Shown here piece by piece: positions 1-5,916 of a stretch of 6,700 bases of DNA. The notes below the pieces were generated by a model, which was given only the letters and a program-made list of their open reading frames with translations, searched no databases and was not told the origin of the DNA. The DNA is taken from the NCBI GenBank assembly GCA_945870475.1, contig CAMBSR010000128.1, positions 1 through 6,700 on the forward strand, given 5' to 3'. Numbering within the stretch: the first letter of the stretch is position 1; each line of letters starts with the position of its first letter. Source of the stretch: Phycisphaera mikurensis NBRC 102666. Its GTDB lineage: Bacteria > Planctomycetota > Phycisphaerae > Phycisphaerales > SM1A02. The translations under genes and the position numbers were made by a program.

Positions 1-312
1 AGAGCAGTATGGACGGGCAGGCTGAAACAACTGTGGGAACGGGAAGTTTTTCCCCGAGATCGGTTGTGATTATCTGGACACCCGCGGACCCTCCCCCACC
101 TGCGGCCTTTCAGCCTGCCAGCGGCCCCCGCACCTGAGATTCAGCCCAAGAACGGGCTCCCCAGGACAGTTCGTCATCACGAACGGAATGGAGTGATACA
201 TCCGCACCGGATTCCACGCCTCCGCATACGGAAAGCCCAACGGGTCGGTACGGCGCTCCCGCAGCACCCCCAGCCCCTTGGACATCGATTTCATCGCGGG
301 CCCTGCCCGCCT
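1..312. other. Left flank without a confident gene; hairpin-rich
   Basis: No reading frame here looks convincingly coding. The + strand frames entering from the left edge close at 22-24, 67-69 and 136-138, and the last two have only about 50% G or C at third positions, unlike the other genes of the window. Positions 1-80 are about 51% GC, clearly lower than the rest. From 143 onward there are small perfect inverted repeats: 143-147/154-158, 169-174/179-184, 200-204/208-212, 221-224/229-232 and 296-301/305-310. They lead directly into the + strand terminator at 313-354. This could be a long 3' untranslated region of a gene lying to the left, or a small RNA gene. I found no match to tRNA, tmRNA, RNase P or SRP RNA hallmarks. 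Confidence 0.5.
70..294 (-). CDS. Possible small hypothetical protein (74 aa), doubtful
   Basis: An ATG at 294 opens 74 codons ending in TAA at 72-70. An AGGG lies 6 nt before the ATG and could serve as a ribosome binding site. Third positions are roughly three-quarters G or C, but dominated by G, as expected when a C-rich + strand is read backwards. The product is basic and rich in Gly, Arg and Pro, with no membrane segment, signal peptide or motif I recognise. Against it, the frame lies antisense to the region closed by the + strand terminator at 313-354, and it has no visible promoter or terminator of its own. I list it only because start, Shine-Dalgarno site and length are all plausible; it may well be spurious. 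Confidence 0.18.
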   Translation of the reverse strand: MKSMSKGLGVLRERRTDPLGFPYAEAWNPVRMYHSIPFVMTNCPGEPVLGLNLRCGGRWQAERPQVGEGPRVSR

Positions 313-354
313 CCGACCGCGTGCTTCACGCCTGCACGCGGTCGGATCTTTTTT
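313..354 (+). terminator. Strong intrinsic terminator, + strand
   Basis: A perfect 12-bp GC-rich stem (313-324 with 334-345) encloses a 9-nt loop (325-333). ATC follows, then six T residues at 349-354. There is no T-run on the other strand, so it works only for rightward transcription. It does not serve mfd, which comes leftward from 567. It therefore marks the 3' end of a transcript originating in 1-312 or left of the window. A second hairpin (296-301/305-310, 3-nt loop) abuts it at the 5' side. Confidence 0.88.
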
Positions 355-566
355 GCGTCGACCACCGACCACCGATCAGGCAACCGCGCGCAACGCAACA
401 CACCACGCGCGGCGGTGAGGCCATTGCCGAACCGACGCCATCGGCGAACACGGTGCCTGGCCCCCTCGCCGGAGGGGCAGTGGCGGCGCCGTGCCGCCCG
501 CCCCGCAAGGCGACCGGGGGCCAGTACGCCGGCGCTCCGGAAACGTCGCAACGCCTCCCCGCCCGC
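355..566. other. Convergent intergenic gap, no gene seen
   Basis: This spacer lies between the + strand terminator and the mfd stop codon. It is GC-rich and has no supported reading frame. A 7-bp unit is repeated twice in tandem around 359-373 (CGACCAC). A 6-bp hairpin sits at 462-467/472-477 with loop GCCG, but it is followed by no T-run on the minus strand, so it is at best a weak, possibly Rho-assisted, end for the mfd transcript. No clear intrinsic terminator for mfd is visible. Confidence 0.6.
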
Positions 567-3500
567 TCACGCCGACGCAGCCAACCGCCGGTGCAGCACC
601 TTCAGCAGCGCCTTCGGCTCCACGAGCCCCTTCGACGGCCGCATGTAGACATCGACGAGCCCCGCCTCGTCCGGCTTCCCGATCACGCGCACGGTGCCCT
701 GGATGCCCATGAGCTTCGCGCGCAGCATCGCGTCGTTGAGCGTGCGGAACACCACGTCCTGCTCGCGCCGCGCGATGCTGCGCACGCCGAGCAGCGTGGC
801 CGCGAGCCGCACGTCGGCCATGTCCAGCAGAACGCCGACGCCCGCAGGCGGTGCGCCGTACGCGCTCTCGAGGTCGGCGCGCACCTTGGAAAGCTGCGTC
901 GGGTCCTTGGCCATGGCGATGCGGCGATACGCCTCCATGCGGCGCAGATCGCTCGGGATATAGGCGCGCGGAATGCTCGCAGCCACGCCGATGTCGAGCA
1001 CCGTGTCGCTCGGCACCACGCGGTCCTCCAGGCGGAGTTCGCCCACGGCCTGCTCGAGGAGCTGGCAGTACATCTCGTAGCCGACGGTCGCGATGTGCCC
1101 GCTCTGCTCGGCGCCGAGCAGGTTGCCCGCACCACGGATCTCGAGGTCACGCATGGCGATGCGGAATCCGGCGCCGAGCATCGAGTAGTCCTCGATGGCC
1201 TTGAGGCGCTTCATGGCCTCCTCGGTCATGGCGCGATCCTGCGGGAGCGTGAGATAGCAGTACGCGCGGTGCTTCGATCGCCCGACGCGGCCGCGCAGCT
1301 GGTGCAGCTCGGCCAGGCCGAAGATGTTCGCGTCGTGGATGACCATCGTATTGGCGGTGGGGATGTCGATCCCGCTCTCGATGATGGTGGTGGACACCAG
1401 GATGTCCGCCTCGTGGCGCATGAACCTCAGCATCACGTCCTCGAGCATCGAGGGCGTCATCTGCCCGTGGCCGATGATGACGCGCGCGTCCGGGACCATG
1501 GCCTGCACCGTGGCGGCCACCTCCTCGATGTCGTGCACGCGGTTGTGGACGAAGAACACCTGACCTTCGCGTGCCAGCTCGCGCCGGATGGCCTGCTGGA
1601 TGCGCTTGGGATTCCAGGGAATGACCTCGGTGACGATGGCGCGCCGGTCGGGCGGCGGCGTCGTGAGGCTCGAGATGTCACGCAGCCCCAGCAAGCTCAT
1701 GTGGAGCGTGCGCGGGATGGGCGTCGCGCTCAGCGTGAGGACGTCGGCGGTCAGGCGGAATGCGAGGAGCCGCTGCTTGTGCTCGACGCCGAAGCGCTGC
1801 TCCTCGTCCACCACCACCACGCCGAGGTCGGCGAACTTCACGTCCTCGCTCAGGATGCGGTGCGTGCCGATGATCACGTCCACCTGGCCCTTGGCGACGT
1901 CCTCGAGGATCTTGCGGCTCTCCGCACTTCCCTTGAAGCGCGAGAGGCTCTCGATGCGGAACGGGTACGCCTTGAAGCGGTCGCGGAAGGTGCGCTCGTG
2001 CTGCTCGGCGAGCACGGTGGTGGGCACCAGCACCGCCACCTGCCGGCCGCTCTCCACGGCCTTGAACGCCGCGCGGATGGCCACCTCGGTCTTTCCGAAG
2101 CCCACGTCGCCGCAGATCAGGCGGTCCATGGGGCGCGCCGCCTGCATGTCGCGCTTCACGGCGGCGATGGCGGCAAGCTGGTCCTCGGTCTCGGTCCACG
2201 GGAAGTCCGATTCGAACTCCCGCATCCACGGCGTGTCCTCGGGGTAGCGGATGCCCGCGGTGCCCTCGCGCGCGGCCTGGATGCGGAGCATCTCGCCGGC
2301 CAGGTCGCGCACCGCCTCCTGCACGCGTTCCTTCTGCGCCTTCCAGCGCTTGCCGCCGAGCGCGGAGAGCGTGGGCCGCCCGGACGCGGCGCCGACGTAC
2401 TTCTGCACCAGGTCGATCTTGGATGCCGGAACGTGGAGCTTGGCGCCGCCCTCGAACTCGAGCGTGAGGAACTCCTCCTCGCCCGCGTCCTTCGCCTCCT
2501 TGGAGGCCTTCCCGTCCTTGCCGACGATCAGGTGCAGGCCATGGAACCGCGCGATGCCGTGGTCGCGGTGCACCACGTAGTCGCCGGGGCCAAACTGGAG
2601 GAACGCATCGCGCGTGGTGGCGGCGCCGATGCGCTGCACGCGCCGGCGCGCGCCGAAGCGGTGGAGCACCTCGTGCTGCGGGACTATCGCGAACGGGCGA
2701 TCGCCCTCCCACGCGAAGCCGCGGTGGACGTGCGTGCGAAGCGAGGTGACCGGCGCAGCGCGCGCGTGCTCGCGCAGCAGCTCGCCGGCGCGGGCCAGCT
2801 CGCCTTCGCTGTCGCAGCAGAGGTACGTCGGCGTGCGGGCGGCCAGTTCGCCGAGCTCGCCGAAGGCGACGGGCACCTCGTCATCGAACGCCGGGATGTT
2901 GGCGGCGGGCAGCGGTACCACGCGGTCGGACGCGTTGGTGGAGCTGAAGCCGTTGATGTCGACCAGCGCGTGGCAACGCGCACCGAGGCCCTTGAAGACG
3001 GCCTGCGGGGAAAGGACGCCGTGGCCATCGTTCACGCGTTCCCAGTAGCCGCGGCCCTGCTCGAACACCTCGGCAAGTTCCGCAATCACGCACACCGTGG
3101 TCTTGGGAAGGAGGTCGGCGAACGGCACCTTTCCGGCCTCGTCCAGCAGGCTTTCCGCGCTGGCGCCAACGAGCTGCGCTTCCTCCACGCGGCGGTCGCT
3201 TGCCTGCGTGGCCAGGTCGATCTCGAAGATCCGCTCGAGCTCGTCGCCGAAGAAGTCGAGGCGCACCGGCAGCGCTCCGCCCGGCGGGAAGATGTCCATC
3301 ACGCCGCCGCGCACCGCGAAGTCGCCGGGGTTCTCGATGGTCTCGGTGCGCGTGTAGCCGGCGTCGGCGAGCCACTCGGCGAGTTCACGCGGCGCGCACG
3401 TTGCGCCCGCGCGCACCACGCGCAGGATGCGTGGCAGGAGGTCTGCGCCCGGCACCATCTGCATGAGGGACGGCATCGGCACCACCATGATCGCGGGGCC

Positions 3501-3869
3501 GCGTCCCTCGGCGAGACGGCGCACCATGGTGAGTCGCTCGGCCAGGAGGTCGAGTGCGGCACCTCCCTCGCCCGGCATCGATTCAAGCGCAGGAAGAAGC
3601 GCGGCGTCCGGCGCAAGCCCCGCAGCGGCCAGGTCGTTGATCTCCGCGACCGCTTCCTCGGCCTCGTCGGCGTGCGCGGTGATGAGGAGGAGCGGGCGCC
3701 CCGAACAACGCTTCGCAAGCGCGGCGGCCACGAACGCGGTGCTGCTTCCCGCCGCACCACGGCACGAAGAAGCCCCGCCCGCCTCGACGTTGGCGACGAG
3801 TGGGTCAAGCGCGCGCGCGGCCACGAGCCTGGGGAACCAGGCCGGCGATGCATCCGGAGCGGAGGGCAT
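567..3869 (-). CDS. mfd: Transcription-repair coupling factor Mfd
   Basis: Mfd is a cytoplasmic ATP-dependent DNA translocase that pushes stalled RNA polymerase off template-strand lesions and recruits UvrA for nucleotide excision repair. At 1100 residues it is near full family length (E. coli about 1150). The UvrB-like N-terminal module has a degenerate Walker A (about 38-45) and a conserved block at 179-223 (ENPGDFAVRGG, DFFGDELERI). The RNA polymerase interaction domain follows (428-492, YVVHRDHGIARF). The motor domains show Walker A GDVGFGKTE (587-595), DEEQ (688-691), SATPIPRT (714-721), ESGIDIP (831-837) and QLRGRVGR (857-864). The translocation motif is RDLEIRGAGNLLG at 907-919, and a C-terminal D7-type domain covers about 950-1100. 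The ATG shares one base with the TGA of the upstream HhH gene (TGATG) and has no Shine-Dalgarno site, so translation probably depends on reinitiation. A charged insert (450-466) enlarges the polymerase-binding domain. Confidence 0.98.
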   Translation of the reverse strand: MPSAPDASPAWFPRLVAARALDPLVANVEAGGASSCRGAAGSSTAFVAAALAKRCSGRPLLLITAHADEAEEAVAEINDLAAAGLAPDAALLPALESMPGEGGAALDLLAERLTMVRRLAEGRGPAIMVVPMPSLMQMVPGADLLPRILRVVRAGATCAPRELAEWLADAGYTRTETIENPGDFAVRGGVMDIFPPGGALPVRLDFFGDELERIFEIDLATQASDRRVEEAQLVGASAESLLDEAGKVPFADLLPKTTVCVIAELAEVFEQGRGYWERVNDGHGVLSPQAVFKGLGARCHALVDINGFSSTNASDRVVPLPAANIPAFDDEVPVAFGELGELAARTPTYLCCDSEGELARAGELLREHARAAPVTSLRTHVHRGFAWEGDRPFAIVPQHEVLHRFGARRRVQRIGAATTRDAFLQFGPGDYVVHRDHGIARFHGLHLIVGKDGKASKEAKDAGEEEFLTLEFEGGAKLHVPASKIDLVQKYVGAASGRPTLSALGGKRWKAQKERVQEAVRDLAGEMLRIQAAREGTAGIRYPEDTPWMREFESDFPWTETEDQLAAIAAVKRDMQAARPMDRLICGDVGFGKTEVAIRAAFKAVESGRQVAVLVPTTVLAEQHERTFRDRFKAYPFRIESLSRFKGSAESRKILEDVAKGQVDVIIGTHRILSEDVKFADLGVVVVDEEQRFGVEHKQRLLAFRLTADVLTLSATPIPRTLHMSLLGLRDISSLTTPPPDRRAIVTEVIPWNPKRIQQAIRRELAREGQVFFVHNRVHDIEEVAATVQAMVPDARVIIGHGQMTPSMLEDVMLRFMRHEADILVSTTIIESGIDIPTANTMVIHDANIFGLAELHQLRGRVGRSKHRAYCYLTLPQDRAMTEEAMKRLKAIEDYSMLGAGFRIAMRDLEIRGAGNLLGAEQSGHIATVGYEMYCQLLEQAVGELRLEDRVVPSDTVLDIGVAASIPRAYIPSDLRRMEAYRRIAMAKDPTQLSKVRADLESAYGAPPAGVGVLLDMADVRLAATLLGVRSIARREQDVVFRTLNDAMLRAKLMGIQGTVRVIGKPDEAGLVDVYMRPSKGLVEPKALLKVLHRRLAASA

Positions 3870-4276
3870 CAGTGCGCAGCGTAGGCGGGCGCGGGCGCGC
3901 CGACGGTGACATGCGGCAGGATCCGCGCCAGGATCGCGGGACCGATGCCGCGCACGCGGTCGAGGTCCTGCGGTCGCCGGAACACCCCGCGCGATTCACG
4001 GTCGGCCACGATGGCCGCGGCAATCGAAGGGCCGACGCCCGGCAGGAGCGAGAGTTCCGCGGCGGAGGCCTGGTTCACGTTGATGGGGTCGGCCACGGGC
4101 ACCACGGACGCCGGCTGCCGGGGCGCCACTGCCCGTGCCAGGACCGGAACGAGCGAGGCAGCGGCGGCGACCAAGAGGACCGCGGCGGCAGCGCGTCGCA
4201 TCAACCATGATGATCGCGGAAACCATGCGGATCGCGGAAGTGCCCGGCCGGTATGCACGGAATGGTCGATGGTCAT
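3869..4276 (-). CDS. Membrane-anchored ComEA-type helix-hairpin-helix protein
   Basis: A 135-residue protein with a short basic N-terminus, one hydrophobic Ala/Val/Leu segment (about 28-50) and a C-terminal tandem helix-hairpin-helix unit (about 65-125). The unit opens with INVNQASAAEL and has hairpin loops LPGVGPSIA (78-86) and VRGIGPAIL (108-116). This is the ComEA/helix-hairpin-helix-1 family, which binds double-stranded DNA without sequence specificity; in competent bacteria ComEA receives incoming DNA outside the inner membrane. The single anchor with basic residues before it predicts that the HhH domain faces the periplasm. The ATG at 4276 is preferred because GAGG lies 7 nt upstream and it overlaps the preceding stop as TGATG. 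A GTG at 4279 and an ATG at 4201 are alternatives. No other competence gene is visible, so a role in DNA uptake is not shown. The family assignment is firm; the function is inferred. Confidence 0.9.
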   Translation of the reverse strand: MTIDHSVHTGRALPRSAWFPRSSWLMRRAAAAVLLVAAAASLVPVLARAVAPRQPASVVPVADPINVNQASAAELSLLPGVGPSIAAAIVADRESRGVFRRPQDLDRVRGIGPAILARILPHVTVGAPAPAYAAH

Positions 4277-5820
4277 CACGCAACCTCGGGAGCGGAACCA
4301 CCGGCAGTCTGGGGCACGGATGCCGCGGCACCAAGCTCCGGCATCGGCCCAAGCGCATTCCGGAGTTTGCGGCGCGTGAGAAGCAGCCGCTCGGCCGCCG
4401 GCTTGGGCGTACCGCCCGCGGCGAACAGCCCGCCGTCACGCAGGCCGACGCCGGCGTCGTCTCGCAGGCGATCCCACACCACGGCGTGGACGCCGGGATT
4501 CGCCATGGCGATCTGGAAGAGCATCGGGGCCCACGCGCCCTGCGACCGCTCACTCCACGGCCCACGCCAGCAACCGGCACCGGGCTCGGGATGCGGGGCA
4601 CTGGGCGCGCCGCACGCGGTGATGATGAGCGGCGGCATTTCCTTGCGGCTGCTGAAGCGCTCGAGCATGGCGGCCACCTGCATGAGGTCGCGCGTGCCGC
4701 GGCCGTGCGCGGCATCGCCGATCACCACGGGAATGCCCACGAGGTCCATCGGCACGCCCTCGGCCACCAGCGCGCGCAGGTAGCGGATGGCTCCGATGGC
4801 ACCGGCCGCGTCTGGCGGGATGTCTCCGAACGGATCGCCGATCTCCACCAGGAGCTTCGCGTTCTTCGACGTCTGCCGAACGGAGACGCCGGCGAGGCGC
4901 GTGACCTGCACCATGGCGTCCGGCGTGAGCGGCGCGGCCTCGTTCATGTGGATGGACGAGACGATGTTCCAGAAGGGATTGAGCGGTCCGTAGCGTGTCA
5001 CCACTTCCTTGATGAACGCGTACAGACGGTCCTTCAGCTTGGCCGGATCGGCAAGCATGGGCCGCACCCAGCCCGGGACGCCGGATGCGGTGGCATCGAG
5101 GAGCGGCCCCGCGATCACGCGGCGCCCGCCCTGCTTCGCGGCCGCCATCCAGCGATCCACCTGGTCCCAGACGAAGCGCCCCTGCGTGGGCTCGATCATC
5201 GTCCACGGCGTGGGCACGGAGACGATGTCGAATTCCTTGTGGAGCGAGGCCTTCACCATATCGGGCGACTTCTCGACCGGCACGCGCACGCCCAGCGCAC
5301 TGGCGGCGCCCTGCTTGCCGTAGCGCGAATGCAGCATCCACTCGGCGCGGCGCATCACCAGCTTCTCGCTGGCGAAGATGGCAAGCTCCAGCGCGTCGCG
5401 GTGGTGCATCTCCGCGCGGAACGGATCCTGGTCCACCATGCCGGACACGAACATGGAACGCGCGCGCTCGAAGAACTCGAACGCGTCCGGCGCCTTCGCC
5501 GGATCCAGCAGGCCCCAGTGCTCGCTCTTCTCCAGGAAGATCTTGATGCGGTGACGCGCGATCTCCTCGTAGAAGCGGTACGGCTCGTCGCGCTGCTGGA
5601 GGAGGCAGGTCTGCAGCATCATGGTGCCGGCCTTGCCGGCGTTCACCTCCAGGCAGAGGGCATGCGCAATGTGCGGATCGCGCGGCTTGCAGACCACGCG
5701 TCCGTTCTTGAACGCGATCGCTCCCTCCAAGGCCGTGTCATAGGAGCCAAGGAGGTGGGCGTTCACGATGGGCCACGCGCTCGCTGGCCCATGCTCGTCG
5801 AATACCGTGAAACGGAGCAT
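4276..5820 (-). CDS. GH10-like (xylanase-fold) protein, probably non-catalytic
   Basis: A 514-residue protein in two parts (numbering from the ATG at 5820). Residues 1-170 resemble the N-terminal module I recall from planctomycetal GH10-like proteins (EPYRFYEEIA, then a stretch rich in Ala, Glu and Leu). Residues about 194-490 follow the glycoside hydrolase 10 pattern: IEPTQGRFVWDQVDRW (209-224), GVPGW (247-251), YG..NPFWNIV (277-287), and a closing W449, RDD and TPKPAAERL (471-479), matching the family's final strand and helix. Classical GH10 enzymes cleave xylan with two glutamates. Here the acid/base position (WDVVNE) reads WNIVSS, with S289, and the nucleophile position (TE) reads T401-A402. 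The ENxxKW and WHxQ substrate motifs are also lost. No signal peptide is evident, so it is probably cytoplasmic. A GTG at 5826 is an alternative start. It is first in the operon with the HhH gene and mfd. Fold moderately sure; function unknown. Confidence 0.85.
   Translation of the reverse strand: MLRFTVFDEHGPASAWPIVNAHLLGSYDTALEGAIAFKNGRVVCKPRDPHIAHALCLEVNAGKAGTMMLQTCLLQQRDEPYRFYEEIARHRIKIFLEKSEHWGLLDPAKAPDAFEFFERARSMFVSGMVDQDPFRAEMHHRDALELAIFASEKLVMRRAEWMLHSRYGKQGAASALGVRVPVEKSPDMVKASLHKEFDIVSVPTPWTMIEPTQGRFVWDQVDRWMAAAKQGGRRVIAGPLLDATASGVPGWVRPMLADPAKLKDRLYAFIKEVVTRYGPLNPFWNIVSSIHMNEAAPLTPDAMVQVTRLAGVSVRQTSKNAKLLVEIGDPFGDIPPDAAGAIGAIRYLRALVAEGVPMDLVGIPVVIGDAAHGRGTRDLMQVAAMLERFSSRKEMPPLIITACGAPSAPHPEPGAGCWRGPWSERSQGAWAPMLFQIAMANPGVHAVVWDRLRDDAGVGLRDGGLFAAGGTPKPAAERLLLTRRKLRNALGPMPELGAAASVPQTAGGSAPEVA
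4284..4287 (-). promoter_or_regulatory. Ribosome binding site deciding the HhH gene start
   Basis: GAGG on the minus strand lies inside the last codons of the GH10-like gene, 7 nt before the ATG at 4276 and 4 nt before the GTG at 4279. The spacing favours the ATG, which also gives the same TGATG overlap as the HhH gene/mfd junction. It is the clearest Shine-Dalgarno site among the operon and purC starts. Confidence 0.6.
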
Positions 5821-5828
5821 CGGCACCG

Positions 5829-5834
5829 AGTGTA
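5829..5834 (-). promoter_or_regulatory. Predicted -10 element of the mfd operon
   Basis: TACACT on the minus strand, four of six matches to TATAAT, lies 8 nt before the ATG at 5820. A transcript would start at or within a base or two of that ATG, giving a leaderless mRNA. This also favours ATG 5820 over GTG 5826 as the start of the GH10-like gene. Prediction only. Confidence 0.4.
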
Positions 5835-5861
5835 TCCGCGCTGCGCAGGATTCCCGGGATT

Positions 5862-5881
5862 GCCGCGAATTCGCCGCGAAT
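5862..5881 (+). repeat. 9-bp direct repeat, 11-bp period
   Basis: GCCGCGAAT occurs at 5862-5870 and again at 5873-5881, so the two copies sit on nearly the same face of the helix. They lie between the two predicted -10 elements, about 22 bp before the purC hexamer and 28 bp from the operon hexamer. It could be an operator or a chance repeat in GC-rich DNA. Confidence 0.4.
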
Positions 5882-5902
5882 CTCCATCGGTCCGCCGCCG
5901 AT

Positions 5903-5908
5903 TACGAT
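5903..5908 (+). promoter_or_regulatory. Predicted -10 element of purC
   Basis: TACGAT, four of six matches to TATAAT, ends 8 nt before the purC ATG at 5917. This predicts a transcription start at or next to the ATG and no 5' leader. If so, purC has no room for a leader-borne purine riboswitch. Prediction only. Confidence 0.4.
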
Positions 5909-5916
5909 GCCCCGCG

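Larger units (their letters stand above)
5821..5916. promoter_or_regulatory. Divergent promoter region between the mfd operon and purC
   Basis: This 96-bp gap separates two divergent ATG codons and must hold the promoters for both units. Neither ATG has a clear Shine-Dalgarno site. Each has a TANNNT hexamer exactly 8 nt before it: TACACT at 5834-5829 on the minus strand and TACGAT at 5903-5908 on the plus strand. No TTGACA-like -35 box stands out at normal spacing. Between the two hexamers are a 9-bp direct repeat, GCCGCGAAT at 5862-5870 and 5873-5881, and a run of GRAT words. These could bind a regulator, but none is identified. Confidence 0.6.

Noticed and set aside
30..80. DnaA-box-like or replication origin signal near TTATCTGGA and TTCCCACAG
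   Set aside because: Several mismatches to TTATCCACA, no cluster, and no dnaA, dnaN or AT-rich unwinding element nearby.
313..345. Hairpin as terminator of mfd (leftward)
   Set aside because: On the minus strand the stem is followed by G/C-rich sequence and preceded by the A-run, so only the + orientation has a terminator T-tract.
193..648. 151-codon + strand frame in the left flank
   Set aside because: It reads straight through the intrinsic terminator at 313-354 and into the mfd 3' end, and its product is low-complexity Pro/Arg/Ala sequence typical of chance frames in GC-rich DNA.
1678..2712. 344-codon minus-strand frame inside mfd
   Set aside because: A shifted-frame shadow of mfd, giving an Arg/Gly/Ala-rich product with no motifs. 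The true frame carries all the helicase motifs.
321..3884. Uninterrupted 1187-codon + strand open frame antisense to mfd
   Set aside because: It lies in the frame whose codons are exact reverse complements of mfd codons. Stops there would need TTA, CTA or TCA in mfd, codons that are avoided in high-GC genes, so a long open antisense frame is expected. Its start also lies inside the terminator stem, and the His/Arg/Ala-rich product resembles no protein family.
3869..4276. Evidence for a natural competence locus
   Set aside because: Only a ComEA-type HhH protein is present. ComEA-like proteins occur widely in bacteria without known competence, and no comEC, comF or pilus gene lies in the window.
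4550..5341. 263-codon minus-strand frame inside the GH10-like gene
   Set aside because: A shadow frame. The overlapping frame has coherent GH10-like structure, while this one is Arg/Gly/His-rich noise.
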